Shown one piece after another: positions 7,838 to 15,880 of a DNA stretch of 26,720 nt. Each line of letters opens with the position of its first letter. The first letter of the stretch is position 1. The DNA is taken from assembly GCA_913009675.1 (NCBI GenBank), contig CAJVXD010000001.1, positions 1 through 26,720 on the forward strand, in the 5' to 3' direction. This stretch comes from an uncultured bacterium (lineage in GTDB: Bacteria > Omnitrophota > Gorgyraeia > Gorgyraeales > Gorgyraeaceae). The notes beneath the pieces were generated by a model, which had not been told where the DNA came from, did no database searches, and saw only the letters and a list, made by a program, of their open reading frames with translations. Position numbers and translations under genes: made by a program.

Positions 7838-7880
7838 AACTTTACGCTTTTCCGACACGCATACAAGGTGTAAAGTTTTT
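7838..7880 (+). terminator. Possible terminator after the permease gene
   Basis: AACTTTAC (7838-7845) pairs with GTAAAGTT (7870-7877), and the right arm runs directly into TTTTT. The loop is long (24 nt), so the structure is weak. It lies between the converging permease and helicase genes. Confidence 0.4.
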
Positions 7881-9774
7881 AGCTGCGGAGTTGGCGTTCT
7901 GCGTCGATGATATCCCTGTTTATGATATATATAGCCTTTTTTACCCTGTCCTTTAATGCCGTAGAGGCGGGCGTATCGAGTATTTCTCGCAGTATCTGAA
8001 CCGCCATCCTAAACTGCCTTATTATCTCTCCTTCATCCGCATCCGTATAACGCATGAGCCTGTCAAACTCCTCTTTTTTAAACCATGCCTCAACACAGGG
8101 CGAGAGATGATAATAATAGACCTTACTCAGTGGTTTGATGCCGAATCTTTTTTCAAGTCTCTGGATCTTGCCGAGCGTATTATCTGTAATGCTTGACAGG
8201 TTTCTGGCTGACCTGCTCAATCTTGGCAGGATGCTTCCTTTCCTGGGTTCAAATACAAGGGCAGTAGATAATATCCCGAGTTCAATTGCAGAGAGCCTTT
8301 CTAAGACACCTTTTTCGTAAAGCTCAGAGAGAGAAAGTTCATACCCGTAGACATTAGAAGCGAATATCCCTTTGTCGGTAAGCCTGTTTTTTCTTATATG
8401 GCCGAGTTCTTTAAGGATCTTTACCTTGTTGTGTAAAAGCTCAATCGCCTTTTTCCTTAGTTGTTTTTTTGCCTGGAAGTAATGAAACGATAATGGATAT
8501 ACCTCATACAGCCTTTCCTGGTATCTCTCATAGAGATTGAGTATGGTTGCATACGAGGCATTAAATCTGCTCCTGACCTTTTCCGGGGGGTCGTGGATTA
8601 TTCTATGTAATTCAGGAAAAGAGACATAATGGGGGTTTACCCTGCTGTATACAAAGCCCTCTCTGTCTATTCCGCGGCGCCCGGCCCTGCCTGCCATCTG
8701 GTAGAAGTCTCGTGTCTTGAGCGTAGCAAAGGAGGTGCCGTAAAACTTCCTCAACTCATCAAATATAACGGTTCTAGCGGGCATGTTTATGCCTAGCGCA
8801 AATGTCTCTGTCGTAAATATAACCTTGATCAACCTGCTTGTAAAGAGTCGCTCCACCACCTCTTTCAGCGTCGGAAGCATGCCTGCATGGTGATAAGCTG
8901 TCCCTCTCTCAACGAGAGGGATGAGAGACTGCGCGCTTCTGTCATTAACGAGGTCAAATCTTTTACAGAGCTTATTATAAAGGTCTCTTATCTTAGTCTT
9001 TTCTCCCTGATCCAAGAAATCAAATCTTAGCATTTCGTTTGCCAGGTATTCTGCTCTTTTTCGCCCGAATACAAAGTATATACAGGGGAGCTTATGGTTT
9101 TGGAAAAGATGTTTTATGAGTGATGAGGGTCTGTTGGGAGACCCGTGGCGTCGAAAACCATGTCTTTTATAGGCAATAAAATTAACCTTATGGAGGTCGT
9201 CCATGATATCTCCCTTCACCTGATAGAAAAAATGTAGAGGCACAGGGCGGTTGTTCTCTTTTATTATCCTGAGCGGGATTTTATGTATCGAGCGTAACCA
9301 GGAGGATATCTCGTCTATATTAGGTATAGTAGCCGAAAGTGCCAGCACCTTCATATGCGGGGGCAGGAATATAAAGGATTCCTCCCATACGGTCCCCCGT
9401 TCATAGTCATCAAGGTAATGGACCTCGTCAAAGATTATCCATGAGTAGCTGTTCAGATTGTCACTTTGCTCCAATACCTTATTGCGGAATATCTCTGTGG
9501 TCATTATGAGGATGGGGGCAGACGGATTGATGCTTACATCGCCGGTCAGGATGCCTACCTTTTCAGGGAAGTTCTCATGAAAATCGCGGAATTTCTGGTT
9601 TGAGAGGGCCTTTATGGGAGCGGTATAGATTACTCTTTTTTCTTTCTGAAGGCAATCCTTTATGATGTATTCTGCAATAATGGTTTTCCCTGCCCCTGTA
9701 GGTGCTGAGACTATAACAGAATAGCCGTCTTTAATGTAGTCAATAGCCTGTTTCTGAAAGGCGTCATATATCAT
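7879..9774 (-). CDS. Ski2-like DExH-box helicase
   Basis: The protein is 631 aa from the chosen ATG. Motifs seen: I (APTGAGKT, residues 24-31), Ia (TAPIKALSNQK), II (DEVH, 116-119), III (SAT, 147-149), and VI (QMAGRAGRRG, 359-368). TETFALGINMPARTV and the motif VI form are typical of the Ski2/Mtr4 group of superfamily 2, usually 3'-5' RNA helicases in RNA processing and turnover. The C-terminal 230 residues are helical and lack the arch domain of Mtr4, as in shorter bacterial members. A TTG at 9882 would add 36 residues, but that extension starts inside hairpin element B and has no helicase homology. The ATG at 9774 lies just after a -10 box, so a leaderless transcript is likely. Confidence 0.88.
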   Translation of the reverse strand: MIYDAFQKQAIDYIKDGYSVIVSAPTGAGKTIIAEYIIKDCLQKEKRVIYTAPIKALSNQKFRDFHENFPEKVGILTGDVSINPSAPILIMTTEIFRNKVLEQSDNLNSYSWIIFDEVHYLDDYERGTVWEESFIFLPPHMKVLALSATIPNIDEISSWLRSIHKIPLRIIKENNRPVPLHFFYQVKGDIMDDLHKVNFIAYKRHGFRRHGSPNRPSSLIKHLFQNHKLPCIYFVFGRKRAEYLANEMLRFDFLDQGEKTKIRDLYNKLCKRFDLVNDRSAQSLIPLVERGTAYHHAGMLPTLKEVVERLFTSRLIKVIFTTETFALGINMPARTVIFDELRKFYGTSFATLKTRDFYQMAGRAGRRGIDREGFVYSRVNPHYVSFPELHRIIHDPPEKVRSRFNASYATILNLYERYQERLYEVYPLSFHYFQAKKQLRKKAIELLHNKVKILKELGHIRKNRLTDKGIFASNVYGYELSLSELYEKGVLERLSAIELGILSTALVFEPRKGSILPRLSRSARNLSSITDNTLGKIQRLEKRFGIKPLSKVYYYHLSPCVEAWFKKEEFDRLMRYTDADEGEIIRQFRMAVQILREILDTPASTALKDRVKKAIYIINRDIIDAERQLRS

Positions 9775-9780
9775 ATAAGC

Positions 9781-9809
9781 ATTGTATACGATTAAAGCCG
9801 GAAAGTTAA
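9781..9809 (-). promoter_or_regulatory. Promoter for the helicase gene, close to the start codon
   Basis: On the minus strand, TTAACT (9804-9809; 4/6 match) is followed after 17 bp by TACAAT (9781-9786; 5/6). Six bases separate the -10 box from the ATG at 9774, which predicts a leaderless or almost leaderless mRNA. No Shine-Dalgarno is present before this ATG. Confidence 0.4.
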
Positions 9810-9860
9810 GTAACTTTATAGTTTGAGGCGTATTATTTGTATAGTGTAACAGTGGTGCCC

Positions 9861-10019
9861 TTTCTCTCTCAGAGGCCCTCAAGAAGACGCTCGGCCAGGG
9901 TTGGTCTTTTGTAGATGTGGGCCTCGCTCCGTTTTATTTTGACAGGCAATCTTTTCAGTAGTTCATGATCTTCGGTTCCGCAAAATAAAGAGGCTTCTCG
10001 AGGGCCTCTGAGAGAGAAA
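9861..10019. repeat. Long hairpin element B (26-bp inverted arms, 107-nt core)
   Basis: The arms at 9861-9886 and 9994-10019 are complementary with one mismatch (right arm CTTCTCGAGGGCCTCTGAGA...). They share no sequence with the arms of element A. The core at 9887-9993 does match the core of A: TGGGCCTC (9918), the 17-mer TTTTATTTTGACAGGCA (9932-9948) and CGCAAAATAAAGA (9979-9991) are exact. The inner pair TTTATTTTG (9933-9941) / CAAAATAAA (9981-9989) is kept, and here GCCTC (9921-9925) / GAGGC (9990-9994) can extend it. The element lies between the GH94 gene and the helicase promoter. Confidence 0.85.
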
Positions 10020-10075
10020 AGACGAGTGTATTTTCTGTTTGCAGTTTTCAGAAAAATAGAATTTAGAATTTGGAG

Positions 10076-12517
10076 TTAAGCTAGATAGATGTTTATCGTA
10101 GTCTCAGTGGATCTTGAGGTAAGTTTGAGAAAAACTCTTCTTTTGAGAGGGTTCTCAGGAATAATTTTACCATTGATATCAATTTTATGGATCTTGTATT
10201 TTCCATAGTCTAATTTTTTCGGATTTAAGTAATTTAAGACAATCCTTCTTCCTGCAAAATATGTATGGAGCGATATCCTGCCTGACCTTCCAAATTGTTC
10301 CTTGGCCAACTTTGGCTCGATCAAGAAATCCCCCATCTCGCCGCGTATGCCAAAGACCTGGGTTAGCACTGTAAGTATAAGCCAGCTTGCCGAACCCGTG
10401 AGATAGTGATACATTCCCCTGCCCTCAGAATTGAAATATTCGGGGATCCCCGGGAAGATCTTGCTTCTCTCTGTATTGATGCACATCCTGTAAATCGAAT
10501 CCAGCACTTCAAACCCTTCTCTGGCAAATCCTCTTTTATATAAGGCGTAGGCGAACATCACGTTCATATGATTGAAGAAGGAGCCATTTTCTTTTTCGCC
10601 ATAGGCGAAACCAAAGGCCCTTCCCATCTCAGGGTAGGGTCCGCCGAAGTCGGTATTGAGCCTGAAACCGCGTAATCTTTTGTCCCAGAGATATCTCTTT
10701 GCGCTCTTATAGATTGCCTTGATCTGTTTTTCTGTGGCGACTCCACTCATGATAGGAAAGACTTGCCCTGAGAGTGTCATACGCACGCCATTTTTATGTT
10801 CGCCTTCAACACGATTTGCTTTGTTGTCGTAATATCCATTAAAGAACCCATGGCCTGATTTTGTGATAAGCCATTCATCGTTACGTATATGTTCTGACAT
10901 GCGTTTGGATTTTTGGCGAAGCTCTTTTATAATACCTCTCATCTTAGGGGGGCGAGAGATTTTTTCCAGTAGGTTAGAAAGTTCTATGAGATTACCTGCA
11001 TACGCAGCTGTAAATGTTACGCTTTCGCCCTTTTCCCCTGCCATATCGAGGCTGTCATTCCAATCAGCCCCTTCAAGCAGAAAGTTTCCATGGCCGCCTA
11101 TCTTTGTAAACGGACGTTTGTGTTCACGTAAGATATGCTCAAGAACGGTGCCTCCGATCTTGCTCTCAAAATACGGCGCTTTTTTGAATAGTATAGCCTT
11201 GTCACCTGTCTGATTGATATAGAGATTTAGTGCTATAAATGGCCAGAGGCCATGGTCCATCCATACGCGGCTGATGTTATTTCTGTCAGATATAAATTTA
11301 CCCTGTTTTTTCCCGATTATTGTGGCATTTGAACCGTCTCTACGGACTCCGCCAAGATTGTTGAGCAGGGTATTACGTAGACGATGTGGATTTGTCAAGA
11401 GTAAGGTAAGACAGTCTTGCCACAGGTCTCTCCAGCCCCTGCCTCCGCGGCCATAGTCAAAATCCGGCAGGAATGAACAGCCGAATAGCTTACGGAGGGC
11501 CGGCTGAAGCGTTACCCACTTAAACCACCTGTCATAGTCTTTGTTTTCACTGGCAAGATGGATTAAATCTGCCCTTTCCCTCCAGAAGGTTTTATTTGAA
11601 GACAGGGAGGCATCTATTTTTTTCGGGGAGTTAAACCTTTCGAATAGCTTTTTTGGTTTCATTTTTTCGGCTATCCCTATAACGATGATATATTTTTTAG
11701 ACTTACCGGGATCGAGATATACATCCCTGAATCTTATTGCACCTATTGCTTCTTTACCCTGCATTAAGATGGTGGTTTTTGTTTTTGGGGGTAGATTTTT
11801 TAATACGGCTTCTGGTTTATCAAGGTTACCTCCTTCGCCGCTGAATTCGGGAATAGTAGGGAAGGCGCCTAAAGGCGGGTTGCCGTAAGCATCACAGCCG
11901 AATACAAAATATGAGGTAGTGTTTATCTTGTGTCCGCGTTCGTCAAATATCATGCTGGGGGTCAATATTACGCCGTATTTATTTATCCTGACACGATTAA
12001 AGAGTGCACTTGCATGCCTGTGGTCCCGTAGTCTCTCTGCGGAACGACCATAGATCGGTATGGCCGCAGTAGGACCTATAGAGAGTTTATTTTTAGAGAT
12101 ATTCGTCAATTCGACTGTCATCAGCTCGACAGTCTCGTTACCTACAGGTATAAAATTAATAAATTCTGCCTTGAGGCCAAGGCGCTTATTGACCCGTATT
12201 AGCTTATGATATAACATGCCTCCTTTTACTAGAGATCCGTCTGTCTCGCCTGATGCAGCTGACCATGCGCTATTACCTTTGACATAGACCCAGAGATTGC
12301 GGTTGTATCTGGAATTACGCAGGTCTTCAGTAGAGACAGGAGGCATAAGGAATTTGCCCTGGTCTATTTTTATATCGCCGCACAGGGCAGGGGTAATAGA
12401 AGAGAGAAGGCCTTTTTCATTTGCGAGCGGAAAGTACAGCCGGCTTATTTTATGCGGGTTTTTAGCTACGAAGGTGCCGTCATCATCTACAAATTTCCAT
12501 AGTGTGTTTTCGGGCAT
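10076..12517 (-). CDS. GH94-family disaccharide phosphorylase (cellobiose/chitobiose phosphorylase-like)
   Basis: The protein is 813 aa, a usual length for family GH94, which splits beta-glucosides such as cellobiose, chitobiose or laminaribiose with phosphate to give a sugar 1-phosphate. The N-terminal half is a beta-sandwich region (MTVELTNISKNKLSIGPTAAIP). The catalytic barrel starts near GRGGRGWRDLWQDCL. DWND at 485-488 is the family motif with the general-acid aspartate. MTLSGQVFPIMSGVAT and YLTGSASWLILTVLTQVFGI match the later conserved substrate/phosphate-binding segments. There is no signal peptide, so it acts in the cytoplasm. It starts 25 bp after the nitroreductase stop and is likely cotranscribed with it. 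Substrate preference cannot be read from sequence. Confidence 0.88.
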   Translation of the reverse strand: MPENTLWKFVDDDGTFVAKNPHKISRLYFPLANEKGLLSSITPALCGDIKIDQGKFLMPPVSTEDLRNSRYNRNLWVYVKGNSAWSAASGETDGSLVKGGMLYHKLIRVNKRLGLKAEFINFIPVGNETVELMTVELTNISKNKLSIGPTAAIPIYGRSAERLRDHRHASALFNRVRINKYGVILTPSMIFDERGHKINTTSYFVFGCDAYGNPPLGAFPTIPEFSGEGGNLDKPEAVLKNLPPKTKTTILMQGKEAIGAIRFRDVYLDPGKSKKYIIVIGIAEKMKPKKLFERFNSPKKIDASLSSNKTFWRERADLIHLASENKDYDRWFKWVTLQPALRKLFGCSFLPDFDYGRGGRGWRDLWQDCLTLLLTNPHRLRNTLLNNLGGVRRDGSNATIIGKKQGKFISDRNNISRVWMDHGLWPFIALNLYINQTGDKAILFKKAPYFESKIGGTVLEHILREHKRPFTKIGGHGNFLLEGADWNDSLDMAGEKGESVTFTAAYAGNLIELSNLLEKISRPPKMRGIIKELRQKSKRMSEHIRNDEWLITKSGHGFFNGYYDNKANRVEGEHKNGVRMTLSGQVFPIMSGVATEKQIKAIYKSAKRYLWDKRLRGFRLNTDFGGPYPEMGRAFGFAYGEKENGSFFNHMNVMFAYALYKRGFAREGFEVLDSIYRMCINTERSKIFPGIPEYFNSEGRGMYHYLTGSASWLILTVLTQVFGIRGEMGDFLIEPKLAKEQFGRSGRISLHTYFAGRRIVLNYLNPKKLDYGKYKIHKIDINGKIIPENPLKRRVFLKLTSRSTETTINIYLA

Positions 12518-12542
12518 ATTTAGGCTTCCGTGAATTCAGATA

Positions 12543-13037
12543 TTACCATTTTCCCCAGTGTATGACATCCTTTAGTTCTCTTTTTGCCTTTGGGGATTTG
12601 TCCTTTTTTGGATACCCAATCGAGATCATACTTACGAGTCTATAGCCTTTGGGCACATTAAATATCCTTCCTATCTTTTCCACATAATCTTTTTTGTCCC
12701 CTGCTACCCAACATCCCCCAAGCCCAAGGGCTTCTATTGCGAGAAGCATATTTTGTGTGGCAGCTGAACAATCTTCAAGATAATATTTTGTATCCTTTGA
12801 AAATACAGCTATTAGGCACGAGGCGTCTTTAATAAATGGGCCATTGGGGCATATATCGCATATCCTTTTCAATGTAGCATTTTCAGAGGTGACGATAAAT
12901 TCCCACGGTTGTTCGTTGCGGGCAGTCGTTGCGACGCGGCCGGCATCGATTATCTTTTCTAAAAGGTCTTTTTCAACCTGTTTGCCGGAGTATTCCCTTA
13001 TACTTTTACGTTGGCGTATAACATCAAAGAATTCCAT
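12543..13037 (-). CDS. Nitroreductase family protein (second copy)
   Basis: The protein is 164 aa. The start (MEFFDVIRQRKSIREYSGKQV) is the canonical FMN-binding RxSxRxY segment. TTARNEQPWEFIV is the usual N-x-QPW motif, and AATQNMLLAIEALGLGGCWV the core helix and strand. It differs strongly from the other nitroreductase in the window and is closer to the standard small form. It probably reduces an unknown acceptor with NAD(P)H and FMN. The ATG is preceded by AAAGGGGG about 10 nt upstream. The gene lies between LemA (58 bp upstream) and the GH94 gene (25 bp downstream), all on the same strand. Confidence 0.9.
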   Translation of the reverse strand: MEFFDVIRQRKSIREYSGKQVEKDLLEKIIDAGRVATTARNEQPWEFIVTSENATLKRICDICPNGPFIKDASCLIAVFSKDTKYYLEDCSAATQNMLLAIEALGLGGCWVAGDKKDYVEKIGRIFNVPKGYRLVSMISIGYPKKDKSPKAKRELKDVIHWGKW

Positions 13038-13095
13038 ATCTACATCTACCCCCTTTGATAAACGGTTCCCGAGTCATTGAGACAATAATATAAAC

Positions 13096-13662
13096 TTAGA
13101 ATTTTACCTTTGGGACCTCCTTTGCGCCTTCTACGGCCTTAAAGTATATCCTGGGTTTATTCAGGCCTCTTAGGTTGCAAAAGATGCCTCCCATGATAGT
13201 CCTGCGGTAGGCGTTGAATGTCCTTACCGCATTATTATACCTCATCCTCTCGACAGCGATCCTATTTTCAGTGCCTTCCAACTGGGCCTGCAGGCTCAAG
13301 AAATTCTGGTTTGCCTTAAGTTCGGGATAATTTTCAACAACGAGAAGGAGACGCGACAGGGTCTTTGTCATGGCATTCGCTGTCTTTATCTTGGCCTGGG
13401 TAGAACCTGCCTTGGCCCATTGGCTCCTGAGTTCTGTTATACGTTCGAATGTGCCGCGTTCGTGCTGCATATAACCCTTTACAGTGCTTACCAGGTTCGG
13501 GATGAGGTCGTTTCTTCTCTGTAGCTGATTTTCTACCTGCGCCCACGAAGAATTTACCTGTTCATCTAAAAGGACAGGGGTATTCAGCCCATTTATGAAC
13601 CAGCTGCCTATCATGAAAATTACACCCAGGATAATAAGTAAGATAATCCAAATTTTTTTCAT
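13096..13662 (-). CDS. lemA: LemA family membrane protein
   Basis: The protein is 188 aa. A single N-terminal membrane helix (KKIWIILLIILGVIFMIGSW) is followed by the LemA core: LLDEQVNSSWAQVENQLQRR, DLIPNLVSTVKGYM, then long helices ending with RYNNAVRTFNAY. Bacterial LemA proteins are small membrane-anchored helical bundles often encoded with TPM-domain proteins; their role is unsettled. The ATG at 13662 is chosen because a strong AAGGAGG lies 8 nt before it; an upstream GTG would place that site inside the coding region. It follows the TPM gene on the same strand, with an AT-rich hairpin between them. Confidence 0.92.
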   Translation of the reverse strand: MKKIWIILLIILGVIFMIGSWFINGLNTPVLLDEQVNSSWAQVENQLQRRNDLIPNLVSTVKGYMQHERGTFERITELRSQWAKAGSTQAKIKTANAMTKTLSRLLLVVENYPELKANQNFLSLQAQLEGTENRIAVERMRYNNAVRTFNAYRRTIMGGIFCNLRGLNKPRIYFKAVEGAKEVPKVKF

Positions 13663-13686
13663 GTCTACGCCTCCTTTAATGAGCAC

Positions 13687-13723
13687 TTGAGTTATGGAAA
13701 ATCTTTAATTTTTCATAACTCAA
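13687..13723 (-). other. Intercistronic AT-rich stem-loop between TPM and LemA genes
   Basis: TTGAGTTATG plus AAAA on one side pairs with TTTT plus CATAACTCAA on the other: 16-bp arms with one mismatch and a 5-nt loop. There is no U tract after the stem, so it is more likely an mRNA-stability or processing element than a terminator. It sits between the TPM stop and the LemA ribosome-binding site. Confidence 0.6.
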
Positions 13724-13756
13724 TCTTCCATGTTTAACTTCTGTGAAGGTGCGAAT

Positions 13757-14548
13757 TTACCACCCCCCAGAGGCACCTCCGCCTCCGGAAAGGCCTCCGC
13801 CAAAACCTCCGAATCCCCCGCTGAAACCACCTGAGTTACCTCCGAATCCTCCGCCGTACCAATATCCACCACGCCTTCTATTCAAACCAGGTATCAATAA
13901 GAACCACCAGAAAAATCCTAATCTCAGGCTTAAGAACATTACGATAATAAAAAGAGTAAAGATGAAATTGATAATAGAGGCCGCGAGAGACGGCTTTTTA
14001 GGGATAGGGACATCAACAGCTAAATTATCCAGGCCAGGAAGTTCAGTGTTGTATTCTTTAGCTATTAATTTAGCAATGCCTACAGTACCTTTTGTAACCC
14101 CTGTATCAAATGCCCCTTTTTTAAATGAAGGAAGGATATATTGCTCTATGATGATCTTTGCAAGTGCATCCGGTATGGCACCCTCAAGGCCATAGCCGAC
14201 CTCTATGCGCATTTTTTTATCCTTCATCGCAATAAGAAGCAGGACGCCGTTATCCTTCCCCTTCTGTCCGATGCCCCATTTTTCAAAAAGCTTTACGGCG
14301 TATGTATTTATATCGAGAGGGCTTGTAGTATCTATGGTTACTATGGCTATCTGTGCGGTTGTTTTTCTTTCCAGTGCCCCTGCAAAAAGAGAAAGTTTGG
14401 ATTTTGTATCACGTGATAATATGTTGGCGTAGTCGTTTACGTATCCAGTGTAACGGGGGAACCGCTCGGTTTGAGAAAAGGAGCCGGACGCGGCTATAAG
14501 TTGTGCCGTCAGTAAAAAAATAGTAAAGTAGATTATCTTTTTTCTCAT
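13757..14548 (-). CDS. TPM-domain protein (YgcG-like), secreted/membrane-anchored
   Basis: The protein is 263 aa. It has an N-terminal signal peptide (RKKIIYFTIFLLTAQLIAAS), then the TPM domain at about residues 32-155: YTGYVNDYANILS, TTAQIAIVTIDTT, FEKWGIGQKGKDNGVLLLIA, and KMRIEVGYGLEGAIPDALA are the standard motifs. A membrane helix follows at about 190-215, and the protein ends in a glycine-rich tail finishing SGGGGASGGW, typical of the family. TPM proteins are linked to membrane-protein quality control and phosphatase-like activity, with LemA as the usual partner; that pairing is present here. The start overlaps the upstream nucleotidyltransferase gene by four bases (ATGA), indicating translational coupling. 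Confidence 0.92.
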   Translation of the reverse strand: MRKKIIYFTIFLLTAQLIAASGSFSQTERFPRYTGYVNDYANILSRDTKSKLSLFAGALERKTTAQIAIVTIDTTSPLDINTYAVKLFEKWGIGQKGKDNGVLLLIAMKDKKMRIEVGYGLEGAIPDALAKIIIEQYILPSFKKGAFDTGVTKGTVGIAKLIAKEYNTELPGLDNLAVDVPIPKKPSLAASIINFIFTLFIIVMFLSLRLGFFWWFLLIPGLNRRRGGYWYGGGFGGNSGGFSGGFGGFGGGLSGGGGASGGW

Positions 14549-15285
14549 AACTTATCTACTATTAATGCGAGATGTTTAATTTGATCGATGTATTTTTCAA
14601 AGGATATCTCTACGTCCTGCCCGGCTATTTTTTCGTCGTTCATCTTATCCTTCAGGATAGCTATAAAGACATTTTTATCGAGACCGTAAAGATCACCGAC
14701 AGTCGTAAGGATCACTTCTTTATGCACGTCAGGCCTTTGATCTTTGAGCCTGATTAAGGCCCTGAATATAGGCATCAGCGAATACATAGATTCTTTCATT
14801 AGCGCCTCCAGGCCCTTCCTTTTAAGCCCCACCTCCAGATAGGCCTCACGTATGCGGATGAGTTTACCCTTTATCTCGCGTTCACAGAATAATCTTATGT
14901 ACGTCTGGTCTATCTGCATATCGCTGAAGAGGTCCCTGCCGTAAAGGATCAGGTGGTTTTCCTTTATCTCCAGAAACTCTATCGGGAATACGTCCTTGGA
15001 TGTTTCGATATGGGAGAGGGAGAGGAATAGAGGCGCGGTTATCTTCTTGATGATACCCTGATTGATAAGTTTGAGAGAGGCCTTAAGCTGTTGAAATTCA
15101 AGGTCCTTGAATATCACCATAAGATTTATATCGGACTCTTTGGGTATATAGAACTCTCCTGTAGCGCTTCCATAGAGTATTATAGATATTATATTTTCCT
15201 TATGGATACCAAGAAGCCTTTTCAGATATGGTTCAATGGTTTTTCTTACATCCTGTCTTATATGATCCAGTTTTAAGCTTTCCAT
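14545..15285 (-). CDS. Nucleotidyltransferase-domain protein (SDIN type)
   Basis: The protein is 246 aa. Residues about 36-60 contain ILYGSATGEFYIPKESDIN, the GS...SD core of the nucleotidyltransferase fold with the second aspartate of DxD replaced by Asn. The remainder is helical with a possible HEPN-like or substrate-binding C-terminal half. The motif variant is seen in a subset of such proteins, so it need not be inactive, but metal binding would be altered. The start ATG at 15285 follows AAAGGGG by 8 nt; an upstream GTG overlaps this site and was rejected. It is the first gene of the unit with TPM and LemA. Its target is unknown. Confidence 0.8.
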   Translation of the reverse strand: MESLKLDHIRQDVRKTIEPYLKRLLGIHKENIISIILYGSATGEFYIPKESDINLMVIFKDLEFQQLKASLKLINQGIIKKITAPLFLSLSHIETSKDVFPIEFLEIKENHLILYGRDLFSDMQIDQTYIRLFCEREIKGKLIRIREAYLEVGLKRKGLEALMKESMYSLMPIFRALIRLKDQRPDVHKEVILTTVGDLYGLDKNVFIAILKDKMNDEKIAGQDVEISFEKYIDQIKHLALIVDKL

Positions 15286-15393
15286 GATGGTCACCCCTTT
15301 ATGGTTTTAACTATACTATCACGCCAGGAGACCAAAGGCAAGATTATAGTATCAGGGCAAATGTATTATTTGAATAGTTAACTTATATATAGC

Positions 15394-15697
15394 TTCCATT
15401 CCCAGGTCACGCCTCGAGGGGCCTCTTTTAGCCGAGTGGGCACAGTGTCTTCCCTCAGGCAGAGCTTTCGGCACTGAAACGTTTCGCCGTCCGCTACGGT
15501 TTACGGTTCGTTCTTCTTTACGCCTATCGCTTTAGAACATGACCAGAACTCACCGTAACACCTTGCGGACATTTGCCGAAACGTTTCTAATGTGCCTTCA
15601 GCTCTGCCTGAGGGAAGACGAGCGAGGCTAAAAACGGAGCAAGATTGCCTCGCTGGGGCAATCTTGCGTCCCCTCGAGGCGTGACCTGGGAATGGAA
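15394..15697. repeat. Long hairpin element C (nested inverted repeats, 304 bp)
   Basis: The outer arms are a perfect 28-bp inverted repeat (15394-15421 / 15670-15697) starting TTCCATTCCCAGGTCACG. Next, TTTTAGCC (15426-15433) pairs with GGCTAAAA (15626-15633), and a perfect 19-bp stem TCTTCCCTCAGGCAGAGCT (15448-15466) pairs with 15600-15618. Imperfect pairing continues inward (GAAACGTTTCG and GTCCGC on both sides) to a loop near 15510-15550. A side hairpin GCAAGATTGCC / GGCAATCTTGC lies at 15639-15667. The element shares short motifs (GGCTAAAA after a GAAGAC box; GCTCCGTTTT on the reverse strand) with A and B, but not the full core. It sits between two divergent genes. Confidence 0.85.
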
Positions 15698-15880
15698 AGG
15701 TCTTACCTGTCATTAAAAGTATTACAGTAATATCAGGCAACTATGGGACTCGAAGGGTATGTTACCTTGTGGCATACGTGAGCTTTACAAGAGAGGCTCC
15801 ACGTGATATCCTATCTATCAGGGGCAGGAAAACGGAATGCTAAATCTGCGTCTAGGCCCCAGACAATGGATAGGTAGAAG
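15698..15880 (+). other. Gene-free leader with three small stem-loops upstream of the retropepsin-like gene
   Basis: No coding sequence or tRNA is seen here. TATTAC-A-GTAATA forms a palindrome at 15720-15732, framed by CCTG (15706) and CAGG (15734). ACGTG-AGC (15776-15783) pairs with GCT-C-CACGT (15796-15804). GGGGC (15821-15825) pairs with GCCCC (15856-15860), ending about 20 nt before the ATG. The run of hairpins could be a structured 5' leader, but it matches no riboswitch class I know. Confidence 0.35.

Noticed and set aside
7838..7880. Treating the stem-loop as a strong bidirectional terminator
   Set aside because: The stem is only 8 AT-rich pairs with a 24-nt loop, and the minus-strand side has no T run; listed only as a possible plus-strand terminator.
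9775..9882. A 36-residue N-terminal extension of the helicase from a TTG at 9882
   Set aside because: The extension begins within the arm of hairpin element B, includes the promoter region, and has no helicase similarity; the Q-motif region starts right after the ATG at 9774.
14545..15285. Calling the SDIN nucleotidyltransferase a dead enzyme because of Asp to Asn
   Set aside because: The SDIN variant occurs in a recognisable subset of nucleotidyltransferase-fold proteins, so loss of activity cannot be concluded.
15501..15740. A 79-residue reading frame on the minus strand
   Set aside because: It lies wholly in hairpin element C and the palindromes beside it; composition is unlike the neighbours and there is no ribosome-binding site.
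15740..15880. Possible tRNA or tmRNA suggested by GGGACTCGAAGGG and the GGGGC/GCCCC stem
   Set aside because: No T-arm consensus, anticodon arm or CCA end can be built; only unrelated hairpins are present.
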